From an uncultured Pelagibacteraceae bacterium (lineage in GTDB: Bacteria > Pseudomonadota > Alphaproteobacteria > Pelagibacterales > AG-422-B15), in NCBI GenBank assembly GCA_902598405.1, contig CACKBQ010000003.1, positions 1 through 64,000 on the forward strand: a stretch of DNA of 64,000 nucleotides, in the 5' to 3' direction. This document shows, one piece after another, positions 1-12,091 of the stretch; position 1 is the first letter of the stretch, and each line of letters opens with the position of its first letter. A program made the position numbers and the translations under genes. Under the pieces are notes generated by a model that worked only from the letters and a program-made list of their open reading frames with translations, made no database searches and was not told the origin of the DNA.

Positions 1-952
1 GAGATTTAAACCACTCATCCTTTGGAAGTATACAAATTGAAGTACAAGATCTGGTCTCTGGATCTTTAGCTAGAAATTCAAAATTATCATGCTTATCAAT
101 CCAATTATTAACTAATTTTAAATTTGTTTCTGATATATCAATTAATTTATTTAAACCGCCTAACTCTAAGCCCCAATTAAGGGAATTTAATACATCTTCA
201 ACACTGATCATGGATGGAGTGTTTATTGTTGCTCCAGAAAATATTCCTGAAATTAATTTTTGATTATTTGCTAGACGAAATATTTTAGGGATAGGCCATG
301 GTGGTGTGAAAGTTTCAAGTCGTTCAACTGCACGAGGTGATAAAATCAACATACCATGGGCAGCTTCGCTTCCTAAAACTTTTTGCCATGAGTAAGTAAT
401 CACATCTAATTTATGCCAATCCATGTGCATTGAAAATACTGCAGATGTGGCATCACATATTGTTAATCCTTTTCTTTGATCACTTATCCAATCAGTATTT
501 TTTATTCTTACTCCTGCGGTAGTACCATTCCATGTAAAAACAATATCGTTGTCAGGATTGCTATCAGAAAAATCAGGAAGTTCCCCATATTCCGCTTTAA
601 TTAACTTTTTATCTTTTAGAGGCAGTTGTTCTCCTGCGTCTATATTCCAGTCATGACCAAAATTTTCCCATGAATAAACTTCAACTCCTCTTTGACCAAG
701 CATACACCACATAGCCATTTCAACAGCGCCAGTATCAGACGCAGGAACAATACCAATTAAGTAGTCATCAGGAATTTCCAACAGTTGTCTTGACTTATCA
801 ATTACCTCTTGAAGTTTTTTAACAGCTGCGCCAGATCTGTGAGACCTTGAAAGAGCTGCATTTTTTAAATTATCAAACGACCATCCTGGAGGTTTGGCGC
901 AGGGACCGGATGAAAAATAAGGATAATGAGGCTTCTGAGCGGGCTTTTCCAT
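1..952 (-). CDS. serC: Phosphoserine aminotransferase, partial (C-terminus beyond the window start)
   Basis: Own reverse-strand translation from ATG at 952: MEKPAQKPHYPYFSSGPCAKPPGWSFDNLKNAALSRSHRSGAAVKKLQEVIDKSRQLLEIPDDYLIGIVPASDTGAVEMAMW...; SerC-type aminotransferase N-terminus. Not in the ORF track, presumably because the stop codon is off the window. Confidence 0.88.
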   Translation of the reverse strand, partial: MEKPAQKPHYPYFSSGPCAKPPGWSFDNLKNAALSRSHRSGAAVKKLQEVIDKSRQLLEIPDDYLIGIVPASDTGAVEMAMWCMLGQRGVEVYSWENFGHDWNIDAGEQLPLKDKKLIKAEYGELPDFSDSNPDNDIVFTWNGTTAGVRIKNTDWISDQRKGLTICDATSAVFSMHMDWHKLDVITYSWQKVLGSEAAHGMLILSPRAVERLETFTPPWPIPKIFRLANNQKLISGIFSGATINTPSMISVEDVLNSLNWGLELGGLNKLIDISETNLKLVNNWIDKHDNFEFLAKDPETRSCTSICILPKDEWFKS

Positions 953-956
953 TAAA

Positions 957-2171
957 TTAAATATCCATAAGCAAATTAACCAAGCCATCAGCAGGCTTCG
1001 GATCAAAGTAAGTTGACTTTTTAGGGACAATCTTACCCTTGTCTGCGATGGACATTATCTTTTTCATCGGTAAAGGGCAAATAAAAAATCCTATATCTGC
1101 CACACCTTTATCCACTTCATTTGCCAATTTTTTATGATCAAATTTACCTGGAATATTCGACAAATTTACTAAAGAACAATTACATTGTTTTTTAATGATA
1201 CTATTTATCATTATTTTCTCAACTATGTCAGTGTCAGTTTCATATTTAGTATAGAGTTTTTTATTTGATATGAGTGAAACATTGTACCAAGTTTTATTTA
1301 AATATATCATCACACTGCCTGGGTCACACGGATTCTTAAATTTTAATTTTTTTTCTAGCTTAAACTTTTTCTTTAAGGCCTGAATTATTTTTTGTTGATT
1401 AAAATTTTTAAATTTAGCTAATCGATGAAAGCTCAATATATTTACAGAATGCTCATCAAATATTGCCGCAAGAAGGTTTATTTTTTCTTTTTTATTTTTA
1501 TTAAGATTTTTCTTTTTGTTTAAATTTTCAATAGCGGAGTACCTGTGATGCCCATCAGCAATATAAAATTTTTGAATTTTTGATAATTTCTTTCTCAAAG
1601 ATCGAATTTCATTTTTTTCACTTACTTTCCAAAGAGATCTGGTTGTACCGCCTGGCGACTTAAATTTATAAAGAGGTTTTTTTCTTTCGTATTTTTTAAA
1701 ATCAATGTGTCTGCTATTTTGATTTTTATAGGATAAATAAACTGGACCTATTTGCATTTTTGTGTGTTCAATTGTTTCCATGATAGAATTCGATCGTGCT
1801 TTGAATATTGCTTCATGTTTCAGAATTTTATTATTCCCTTCCTCGAACTCTATTGATGCAACTATACCAAACTGCTTCTTATTATATTTATCTAAACAAT
1901 ATACATAAAAACATTCTTCCTTCTCCTGAAAAATAATATTATTCTTTATCATAGACTCTAAGTGCTCGTATGCGTGCTTTTTTGAATTTTTTTTGGTAAT
2001 GTTAGGGTAAAATGCTTTTGGGCTTACTACGTTTAAGAAATTATATTCTGACTCTTTTAAAATTTTATTTAGCTGTTTGTTCGTTAAATTATCAAAAGTT
2101 GGCAATACCACTTCCTCTACTCTTTTCTGTAAAGGCCTAAAGGCTTTGAATGGTTTTATTGATAAGGTCAT
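957..2171 (-). CDS. DUF1015 family protein
   Basis: 404-aa ORF; N-terminal 'IKPFKAFRPLQ' and 'YIADGHHRYSA' motif typical of DUF1015; adjacent to serC. Confidence 0.85.
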   Translation of the reverse strand: MTLSIKPFKAFRPLQKRVEEVVLPTFDNLTNKQLNKILKESEYNFLNVVSPKAFYPNITKKNSKKHAYEHLESMIKNNIIFQEKEECFYVYCLDKYNKKQFGIVASIEFEEGNNKILKHEAIFKARSNSIMETIEHTKMQIGPVYLSYKNQNSRHIDFKKYERKKPLYKFKSPGGTTRSLWKVSEKNEIRSLRKKLSKIQKFYIADGHHRYSAIENLNKKKNLNKNKKEKINLLAAIFDEHSVNILSFHRLAKFKNFNQQKIIQALKKKFKLEKKLKFKNPCDPGSVMIYLNKTWYNVSLISNKKLYTKYETDTDIVEKIMINSIIKKQCNCSLVNLSNIPGKFDHKKLANEVDKGVADIGFFICPLPMKKIMSIADKGKIVPKKSTYFDPKPADGLVNLLMDI

Positions 2172-2273
2172 ATTTATTTATTTGATAAAACGCTGATTAA
2201 GTAGGGTATTTATATGTATATTTTATGCATAAATCTCGCAGATTTTAAGTTTTTTTATCTGAAATTATGGCTA

Positions 2274-2301
2274 TTGACATAAGAAAAGTGACGTTTATAT
2301 T
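2274..2301 (+). promoter_or_regulatory. Putative sigma70-type promoter for the rplU operon (TTGACA - 16 nt - TATATT)
   Basis: Read directly: TTGACA 2274-2279, TATATT 2296-2301, 36 nt before the rplU ATG at 2337. Confidence 0.6.
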
Positions 2302-2336
2302 CAGGCCACTTTTAATATCAAATAGTAATTTCTATT

Positions 2337-2771
2337 ATGTTTGCGATTATTTCAACTGGCGGAAAGCAGTATAAAGTTAGCGAAAACACTATGTTGAGTG
2401 TGAGCAAAATTGATGGCAAAGATGGTGATAAGATCACTATCGATGATGTCCTTTTCGCTTGTGATAAAGAACAATTTTCTGTGGGATCTCCACAAATCAG
2501 TGGCGCGAAAGTTAATGCTGAAATTATTAAACAAGACAGAGATAGAAAAATTTTAGTATTTAAGAAGAAAAGAAGAAAAAACTATCGAAGACTTAATGGT
2601 CACAGACAGGATATAACGTTTTTAAAAATTAATTCACTTGATATACCTGGATTTACTTCAAAAAAAGCTGTGAAGAAAGCAAGTGATACGAAGTTAGAAA
2701 CTGAAAAGAAAACAGTTACAAAAAAGAAAACTACAGTTAAAAAGAAAACTGTGAAAAAAAAGGATAGCTAA
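2337..2771 (+). CDS. rplU: 50S ribosomal protein bL21 with Lys-rich C-terminal extension
   Basis: [16 protein letters not shown]... ; followed by rpmA and obgE. Confidence 0.97.
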   Translation: MFAIISTGGKQYKVSENTMLSVSKIDGKDGDKITIDDVLFACDKEQFSVGSPQISGAKVNAEIIKQDRDRKILVFKKKRRKNYRRLNGHRQDITFLKINSLDIPGFTSKKAVKKASDTKLETEKKTVTKKKTTVKKKTVKKKDS

Positions 2772-2773
2772 TA

Positions 2774-3031
2774 ATGGCAACTAAAAAAGCTGGCGGCTCA
2801 TCGAGAAACGGAAGAGACTCAGCTGGAAGAAGATTGGGTATAAAGAAATACAGTGGTCAAACTGTGATACCTGGTAACATCATAGCTAGACAAAGGGGCA
2901 CTAAATGGCACCCAGGTGATAATGTAGGCCTTGGAAAAGATCATACAATTTTTTCGCTTGTTGATGGCTTTGTAAAGTTTGGTAAGAAAAAAAACGGAAA
3001 AACATTTATTTCTGTTGTTCCCAAACAGTAA
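2774..3031 (+). CDS. rpmA: 50S ribosomal protein bL27
   Basis: [29 protein letters not shown]... Confidence 0.98.
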   Translation: MATKKAGGSSRNGRDSAGRRLGIKKYSGQTVIPGNIIARQRGTKWHPGDNVGLGKDHTIFSLVDGFVKFGKKKNGKTFISVVPKQ

Positions 3032-3050
3032 ATCTATATCTTTTTTCTAA

Positions 3051-4040
<990 letters not shown>

Positions 4041-5150
4041 ATGAAATTAGAACAAACAAATAGAATTATTATCAAAATTGGATCTGCACTTCTATTCAAT
4101 GAAACTTCGGGAAGTCTTAATAAAGAATGGCTTAATAGTCTTGCTGAAGATGTTAAATATTTAAGAGAAAATGATAAAGAGGTTATAATTGTTTCTTCTG
4201 GAGCAATTGCGATGGGCGCAAAAGATTTAGATCTTGATATGAAAAATATGAAGATGGATATGAATCAAGCTGTGTCTGCTGTGGGCCAAATACATTTAAT
4301 GGGATCATTTAAGAGTGCGTTTGAAAAAAATGAAATTAAAATTTCACAAATTCTTCTTACCTTAGATGATACTGAACAAAGAAGAAGATCAATAAATGCC
4401 AGAAGAACAATAGATACATTATTAAAATTGGGTATTGTTCCAGTCGTTAATGAAAATGATACAATTGCGACAAGTGAAATAAGATATGGGGACAATGATA
4501 GACTTGCATCAAGAGTGGCTCAAATAACAAGTGCAGATTGTCTTATTTTATTATCTAATATTAATGGCCTTTATTCTGCTGATCCTAGTACTGATGAGGA
4601 TGTAAAATTGATAAATAAGGTAAGTGAAATTGATAAAGATATTGAAAAAATGATTGGGCAATCAATTTCGGATTACGGAAAAGGTGGAATGAAGACAAAA
4701 ATTCAAGCCGCAAAGACAGCTATGCTATCAGGCTGTCACCTAGCAATTACTAATGGTTCTATAATGAGACCTGTAAAGTCTTTATTTGAGGGACGTCCAT
4801 GTACATGGTTTGAACCAACTAAAACCCCCTTGGCAGCACGCAAGCAATGGATCGCGGGAACAATGAAGCCCGTAGGTAAAATAATAATTGATGATGGAGC
4901 TGTTGATGCACTTAAAAAAGGAAGTAGTCTCTTACCGGCTGGTGTAAAGTCAGTAGAGGGGAACTTTGAGAGAGGAGATGTTATTGAAGTATTGTCGTCT
5001 GATCAAAATAAAATAGGCATAGGGTTAGCAGGTTACGCTGCAGAAGAAAGTATTAAAATTATGGGACACAAAAGTGATGAAATAGCTAACATTCTAAGTT
5101 ACTCTTACAGAGAAGAAATGATACATAAGGACGATTTAGTTTTGATATGA
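4041..5150 (+). CDS. proB: Glutamate 5-kinase
   Basis: IIIKIGSALL, AK-kinase and PUA regions; upstream of proA. Confidence 0.96.
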   Translation: MKLEQTNRIIIKIGSALLFNETSGSLNKEWLNSLAEDVKYLRENDKEVIIVSSGAIAMGAKDLDLDMKNMKMDMNQAVSAVGQIHLMGSFKSAFEKNEIKISQILLTLDDTEQRRRSINARRTIDTLLKLGIVPVVNENDTIATSEIRYGDNDRLASRVAQITSADCLILLSNINGLYSADPSTDEDVKLINKVSEIDKDIEKMIGQSISDYGKGGMKTKIQAAKTAMLSGCHLAITNGSIMRPVKSLFEGRPCTWFEPTKTPLAARKQWIAGTMKPVGKIIIDDGAVDALKKGSSLLPAGVKSVEGNFERGDVIEVLSSDQNKIGIGLAGYAAEESIKIMGHKSDEIANILSYSYREEMIHKDDLVLI

Positions 5151-6403
5151 GTATTGAATTAGAATTAGAAAAGATGGGTGAAAACAGTGTTAGGGCCTCA
5201 AAAGACATTAGGTCTTTGAACGAAAGAGATAAAAATAATATTTTAAAATCAATTATTGTAAGTTTAGAAAAGAATAAAAAAAATATTCTAAATGCTAATT
5301 CATTAGATATTAGTAACTCTGAAAATAGTCTTTCAAAAGCAATGGTTGATCGACTTATGCTAGATGACGAACGATTTGATGGAATATTGTCGTCAATTGA
5401 AAATGTTATTTCTTTAAAAGATCCAGTTGGAAACAAACTTTATTCTAATAAACGGCCAAATGGAATGTTAGTTGAAAGAGTGTCTGTTCCTCTTGGTGTT
5501 ATTGGAATTATTTATGAAAGCAGACCAAACGTTACAGTTGATGCAACAGTTTTATGTCTAAAAGCTGGCAATAGTGTAATACTAAGAGGAGGATCTGAGT
5601 GCTTTAACACTAACTCAGAAATGGTAAAATCGATACAAGGGGCTTTAAAGGAAAATTCTGTTAGCGAACATATTGTTCAATATGTAAGCACCACAGATAG
5701 AGCGGCAGTAGATTACATGCTTGCTAAAATGGGAAAATATATTGATGTTGTAGTACCTAGAGGCGGTAAAGGTTTAGTAAAAAAAGTTCAAGACACCGCA
5801 AAAATACCTGTTATTGGACATCTCGATGGAATATGTCACTTATATGTTGATGAAACATCAGATACAGAAATAGCAAGCAAAATCGTAGAAAATGCAAAAT
5901 TGAGAAGAACTGGAATTTGTGGTGCAGCTGAAACTATATTAATTGATGAAAACTGTGTCGACACTCATTTACCAAAAATTATTACTGATTTAATTAATGG
6001 GGGCTGTGAAGTAAGAGGAGATAATGTATGTATGAAAATCTCAGACAAAGTTCTAAAAGCATCCGAAGAAGATTGGGGTACAGAATATTTAGATGCAATA
6101 ATATCTATAAAGACTGTTAAAGGGGTAGATGAAGCAATAGAACATATTGCTACATATGGATCAGGTCATACAGAGAGTATTATTTCTGAAGATAAAGAGA
6201 AAGTTGAAAAGTTTTTAAATACCGTAGGTAGTGCAATTGTTATGCATAATACCTCAACCCAATTTGCAGATGGAGGTGAATTTGGTTTAGGTGCTGAAAT
6301 AGGAATTGCTACCGGCAAATTGCACGCCAGAGGGCCAGTTGGATTAGAAGGGCTGACAACTTATAAATATATAGTGAGAGGAAATGGGCAGGTTAGACCG
6401 TAA
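5147..6403 (+). CDS. proA: Gamma-glutamyl phosphate reductase
   Basis: VPLGVIGIIYESRPNVTVDA, RRTGICGAAETIL motifs. Confidence 0.97.
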   Translation: MSIELELEKMGENSVRASKDIRSLNERDKNNILKSIIVSLEKNKKNILNANSLDISNSENSLSKAMVDRLMLDDERFDGILSSIENVISLKDPVGNKLYSNKRPNGMLVERVSVPLGVIGIIYESRPNVTVDATVLCLKAGNSVILRGGSECFNTNSEMVKSIQGALKENSVSEHIVQYVSTTDRAAVDYMLAKMGKYIDVVVPRGGKGLVKKVQDTAKIPVIGHLDGICHLYVDETSDTEIASKIVENAKLRRTGICGAAETILIDENCVDTHLPKIITDLINGGCEVRGDNVCMKISDKVLKASEEDWGTEYLDAIISIKTVKGVDEAIEHIATYGSGHTESIISEDKEKVEKFLNTVGSAIVMHNTSTQFADGGEFGLGAEIGIATGKLHARGPVGLEGLTTYKYIVRGNGQVRP

Positions 6404-6961
6404 ATGAAAATTGGCATTTTAGGAAGTTCATTTAATCCAGCACATTTAGGACATTTAAAATTATCAGACAAGGCAATTCAAATTTTTGATCTTGATGAAG
6501 TCTGGTGGATGATCACAAAGCAAAATCCATTGAAGGAAAAAGATAATTATATGTCATTTAAAGAAAGAAATAATCAAGCAAAAAAACTAATAGGCAATAA
6601 CAATATTAAACTGAAATTTTTTGAGGATATTACTAACTCAAATTATTTAATTGATAATTTGAAATATATCAAATCTAACTTTACCGAGGATGAGTTCATA
6701 TTTTTAATGGGTAGCGACTCTTTTGAAGAAATGGATAAATGGAAAAATTATTTAGATATTTTTAATCAAATGCCTATTGCTGTATTTAATCGTAATGAAA
6801 AATTATATAATCCACTTACTTCTATAGTTGCAGAAAAATTTAAAAACAACCAAATAAAATTGTCTGATGCAAAGTTGATATTTACCAAATCACCTGCTTG
6901 GATATTTATTCGTGACTTCAATGTAAGTGAGTCATCAACTGCTATTAGAAATAATAAATGA
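6404..6961 (+). CDS. nadD: Nicotinate-nucleotide adenylyltransferase
   Basis: MKIGILGSSFNPAHLGHLKL (GxFxPxHxGH nucleotidyltransferase motif); proA-nadD-rsfS order. Confidence 0.93.
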   Translation: MKIGILGSSFNPAHLGHLKLSDKAIQIFDLDEVWWMITKQNPLKEKDNYMSFKERNNQAKKLIGNNNIKLKFFEDITNSNYLIDNLKYIKSNFTEDEFIFLMGSDSFEEMDKWKNYLDIFNQMPIAVFNRNEKLYNPLTSIVAEKFKNNQIKLSDAKLIFTKSPAWIFIRDFNVSESSTAIRNNK

Positions 6962-7281
6962 CTCAAATACTAAAAAAAATATTAAATGATTTAGAGGACA
7001 ATAAGGCTCTGGATATAGTCTCAATAGATATATCTAAAAAAACTTCACTAGCTGACCACCTAGTATTTGCAACTGGAACATCAAATAGACATATAAACGC
7101 GATTTCCCAATCAGTTCATAAAATGCTTAAAAGTCTAAATATTACACTGCCATCAATTGAGGGAAACCAAGACAGTGGCTGGATAGTAATTGATAGTGGT
7201 GACGTTATTATACATTTATTCAAAGATGAAATTAGAAAATTTTATAACTTAGAAAATATGTGGTCCGCAGAAATTGAATAA
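6958..7281 (+). CDS. rsfS: Ribosomal silencing factor RsfS
   Basis: DHLVFATGTSNRHINAIS...GWIVIDSGDVIIHLF. Confidence 0.95.
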   Translation: MTQILKKILNDLEDNKALDIVSIDISKKTSLADHLVFATGTSNRHINAISQSVHKMLKSLNITLPSIEGNQDSGWIVIDSGDVIIHLFKDEIRKFYNLENMWSAEIE

Positions 7282-7292
7282 TTGATCCTTAA

Positions 7293-7727
7293 ATGAAAAT
7301 TGAAATTCTACATTTTGATAAATTTAAATTTGATCATGAAGAACAACTTCATGATATTTATATAAAACGTATTTCACAGTTTAGAAATATTATAACTGAT
7401 ATAAAAACAGTAAAAATTAACAATAAAGGAATTGAAAATAGAATAGTTAAAAAGAAGGCCAATGAGTGTTTTGTAAGCCTTGACGAGAAAGGTGAGCATT
7501 TTTCAACTGAGGACTTAAAAGTATTCTTATTTAATAATAATTTCAAAAACTTGAAATTTATTGTTGGCAGTACTGATGGTATTCAGAAAGGTATACTAGA
7601 AAAAAGTAATAAGGTAATTTCCTTGAGTAAAATGACATTAACGCACTCATTTGCACTAATAATTTTATTAGAACAAATATATAGATCTGCTACTATTGTA
7701 TCTAATCATCCATATCATAGAGTTTAA
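7293..7727 (+). CDS. rlmH: 23S rRNA (pseudouridine1915-N3)-methyltransferase RlmH
   Basis: C-terminal 'ALIILLEQIYRSATIVSNHPYHRV' characteristic; follows rsfS. Confidence 0.93.
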   Translation: MKIEILHFDKFKFDHEEQLHDIYIKRISQFRNIITDIKTVKINNKGIENRIVKKKANECFVSLDEKGEHFSTEDLKVFLFNNNFKNLKFIVGSTDGIQKGILEKSNKVISLSKMTLTHSFALIILLEQIYRSATIVSNHPYHRV

Positions 7728-7729
7728 AA

Positions 7730-8878
7730 ATGAAAATTTTGTTTATTACGCTATCATTTATTATATCACTTTTTAGCTTTAATTATATCTCTGCAAATAA
7801 CCAAGACCTTTATAAAAAATTGGATGTCTTTGGGGATGTTTTTGACATTATAAAAAGTAATTATGTCGAGGATATAAATGACGAAAAGGTAATTGAATAC
7901 GCAATTAACGGTATGCTTCAATCATTGGATCCATTTTCAAGCTATATGGATTCAGAAATTTATACTGATATGCAAGAAGAAACTAAAGGCGAATTTGGAG
8001 GACTTGGAATTGAGGTAACAATGGAAAACGGGTATGTAAAAGTAATTTCCCCAATTGATGACACTCCGGCTGCGAGAGCAGGAATGCGCCCTGGTGATTA
8101 TATTACACATATTGATGAAATTGACGTGCTTGGATTGACACTAAGTGAAGCCGTTGAGCTTTTGCGAGGGCCTGTAGGTAAATCATTAACGATAAAAGTG
8201 GTTAGAATCGGAGAAGAAGACCCCATAGATGTGACATTAAAAAGGGCGGTTATAACTGTACAAGCAGTAAAATTTAAGGCTGAGGGTAACATTGGATACA
8301 TAAGATTAATATCATTCAGCGAACAAGCCGATAAAGGCATTAGAAATGCTGTAAAAGAATTATCAAACAGTATCGGAAAAAATAATATTGAGGGCTACAT
8401 AATTGATTTAAGGAATAATCCTGGTGGCTTATTGGATCAATCGGCAAAAGTTACAAATAACTTCCTAAAATCTGGTGAAATTGTATCAATAAAGGGAAGA
8501 GATAAAAATGATATATCAAGATTTACAGCGTCAGGTGGGGACATTGCTAACGATAAGCCAATTATTGTTCTTATAAATCAGGGATCCGCATCAGCATCCG
8601 AAATTGTTGCGGGTGCGCTTCAAGATCATAAACGCGCAATTATTCTTGGAGAACAATCATACGGAAAGGGATCAGTTCAAACGATCTTTCCATTAAAAGA
8701 CTCAAGTGCTATCAGAATGACAACAGCGCTTTATTATACGCCCTCTGGTGACTCTATTCATAGAGTTGGAATAACTCCAGATATTGAAGTTGAATATATT
8801 TACGATGAGGACGAAGAAACCGATAATCAATTAAATTATGCTCTAGATCTTTTTGATAAAGAAAAGATGTTTGAATAA
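7730..8878 (+). CDS. ctpA: Carboxy-terminal processing protease (S41)
   Basis: PDZ region, 'GYIDLRNNPGGLL'-type and 'INQGSASASEIVAGALQDHKRAIILGEQSYGKGSVQ' catalytic motif. Confidence 0.93.
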   Translation: MKILFITLSFIISLFSFNYISANNQDLYKKLDVFGDVFDIIKSNYVEDINDEKVIEYAINGMLQSLDPFSSYMDSEIYTDMQEETKGEFGGLGIEVTMENGYVKVISPIDDTPAARAGMRPGDYITHIDEIDVLGLTLSEAVELLRGPVGKSLTIKVVRIGEEDPIDVTLKRAVITVQAVKFKAEGNIGYIRLISFSEQADKGIRNAVKELSNSIGKNNIEGYIIDLRNNPGGLLDQSAKVTNNFLKSGEIVSIKGRDKNDISRFTASGGDIANDKPIIVLINQGSASASEIVAGALQDHKRAIILGEQSYGKGSVQTIFPLKDSSAIRMTTALYYTPSGDSIHRVGITPDIEVEYIYDEDEETDNQLNYALDLFDKEKMFE

Positions 8879-8905
8879 AATTAATATTTTCAGCAACAGA
8901 ACAGA

Positions 8906-9376
8906 ATGGATCAAAAACCAAGGTATAGAAGAGGAGTTGGAATGATCATTCTCAATTCTAAGAATCAAATTTTTATTGGACAAAGATTTGATAAAGATAA
9001 ATCAGCTTGGCAGATGCCACAAGGTGGAATTGATAAAGCAGAAAGCCCTGCAAAAGCTGTTATACGAGAAATGAAAGAGGAAACTGGAATTAAAAAAAAT
9101 TATAAAATTATATATAAAAGTAAAACTTGGTATTTTTATAAACTTCCTTCTTATTTAAGAAAAAAACTTTGGAAAGGTAGATTTATTGGTCAAAAACAAA
9201 AATGGTTTATAATAAGATTTACCGGAAAAGATGAAGATATAAATATTAAAACAAAGAAACCAGAATTTAAGAAATGGGAATGGTCTACACAAGATAAAAT
9301 ACTTAAAAAAATCGTTCCCTTTAAAAGAAAACTTTATACAAACATATTTAAAGAAATTAATAATATTGATATTTAA
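8906..9376 (+). CDS. rppH: RNA pyrophosphohydrolase (Nudix)
   Basis: YRRGVGMIILN..., Nudix box GGIDKAESPAKAVIREMKEETG. Confidence 0.9.
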   Translation: MDQKPRYRRGVGMIILNSKNQIFIGQRFDKDKSAWQMPQGGIDKAESPAKAVIREMKEETGIKKNYKIIYKSKTWYFYKLPSYLRKKLWKGRFIGQKQKWFIIRFTGKDEDINIKTKKPEFKKWEWSTQDKILKKIVPFKRKLYTNIFKEINNIDI

Positions 9377-9759
9377 TTTAAAAGAAGTTTTAAACTATCA
9401 ATTTTTTTCTGAATTTTCATTTTTTGAGTCTCATCAGCGGTCTCAAGAGCTGAAGAATAATTCTCAATTTTATCATTAATAAAGTCATTATTCAAAGCAG
9501 CTTCTTCATCCAAACCCACAGCTATAACAAGTAGCTCGTTGTTAGAGAATTTAATAAAGCCCTCTTCAACAAACAATGATTGTATTTGATCTGAATTAGT
9601 TACTTTTATGATTCCTGGCCTAAGAGAGGTAATAATATTTGAGTGATTTGGAAGCACTCCAAGATCACCTTCCGCACCAGGTAAGACAACCATTTGAGCA
9701 TCACCCTCAAGGTATATTTTTTCAGGCGTTACTAATTTATAGTTAAATTGATCAGACAT
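9373..9759 (-). CDS. atpC: F1F0 ATP synthase epsilon subunit
   Basis: KLVTPEKIYLEGDAQMVVLPGAEGDLGVLPNHSNIITSLRPG; end of the atp cluster. Confidence 0.96.
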   Translation of the reverse strand: MSDQFNYKLVTPEKIYLEGDAQMVVLPGAEGDLGVLPNHSNIITSLRPGIIKVTNSDQIQSLFVEEGFIKFSNNELLVIAVGLDEEAALNNDFINDKIENYSSALETADETQKMKIQKKIDSLKLLLN

Positions 9760-9764
9760 TCAAG

Positions 9765-11201
<1,437 letters not shown>

Positions 11202-11205
11202 TTAA

Positions 11206-12091
11206 TTAAACTGCTTCTGCTCCAGAAATTATCTCAATAAGCTCTTTAGTAATAACAGCTTGTCTGGAACGGTTATAAAATAGTGTTAAATTATCAATCA
11301 TATCAGACGCGTTTCTTGATGCATTATCCATAGCGCTCATTCTAGCACCTTGTTCGCTGGCCGCACTTTCTAGTAAAGCCTTAAATATTTGTATTGTAAA
11401 GTTCAGCGGGAGTAGTTCATCGAGTATTTCACTCTCACCAGGTTCAAATTCAAAAAAAGTATTATCATTTTTCATTGTATCTGACTCGTTTTCAGAAATA
11501 TCAATTGGAACAATTTGTTGTTCAGTTGGAATCTGTGATATTACTGATTTAAACTTATTATAAAAGATAGAACATTTATCAAATTCTTCATCAAAATACA
11601 TTTTTATTATTTTGTCAGCTATATTTTTTGCATCCTGATAAGAAGCAGACTTAACAGATCTCATATCAACAACTTCGACAATTTTTTCTTCATGCTGTCT
11701 TTTAATAATGTCATAACCCTTTTTTCCGACACAAACAATTTTTACTTGTTTGCCTGACTCCTCAAGACTTGCTACTTTATCTCGAAGTGATTTAGTGACA
11801 ATTGAATTAAATCCACCACACAGTCCTCTCTCAGATGTAAAGAGGATCAACATATGAATTGAGTCCTTATTATCTCCGGTTAATAAATTTCTTTCATTTG
11901 AAGTTGGAGAGTACCCAGATGATATAGATGATATAAGATCCTCCATGGTCTCAGAATAAGGACGACTTGACTCAGCAGATTCTTGGGCACGCCGTAATTT
12001 TGCAGCCGCAACCATTTTCATGGCTTTAGTTATTTTTTGAGTAGACTTAACGCTACCAATTCGTTTTTTTTAGATCATCTAAACTTGGCAT
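11206..12091 (-). CDS. atpG: F1F0 ATP synthase gamma subunit; interrupted by a +1 nt frameshift at an A8 tract (conceptual start 12091; tracked ORF only 11206..12021)
   Basis: Tracked ORF starts [13 protein letters not shown], an internal AtpG segment. From ATG at 12091, immediately after the atpA stop: MPSLDDLKK, then an out-of-frame stop; removing one A from A8 gives [36 protein letters not shown], a canonical AtpG N-terminus. Confidence 0.92.
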
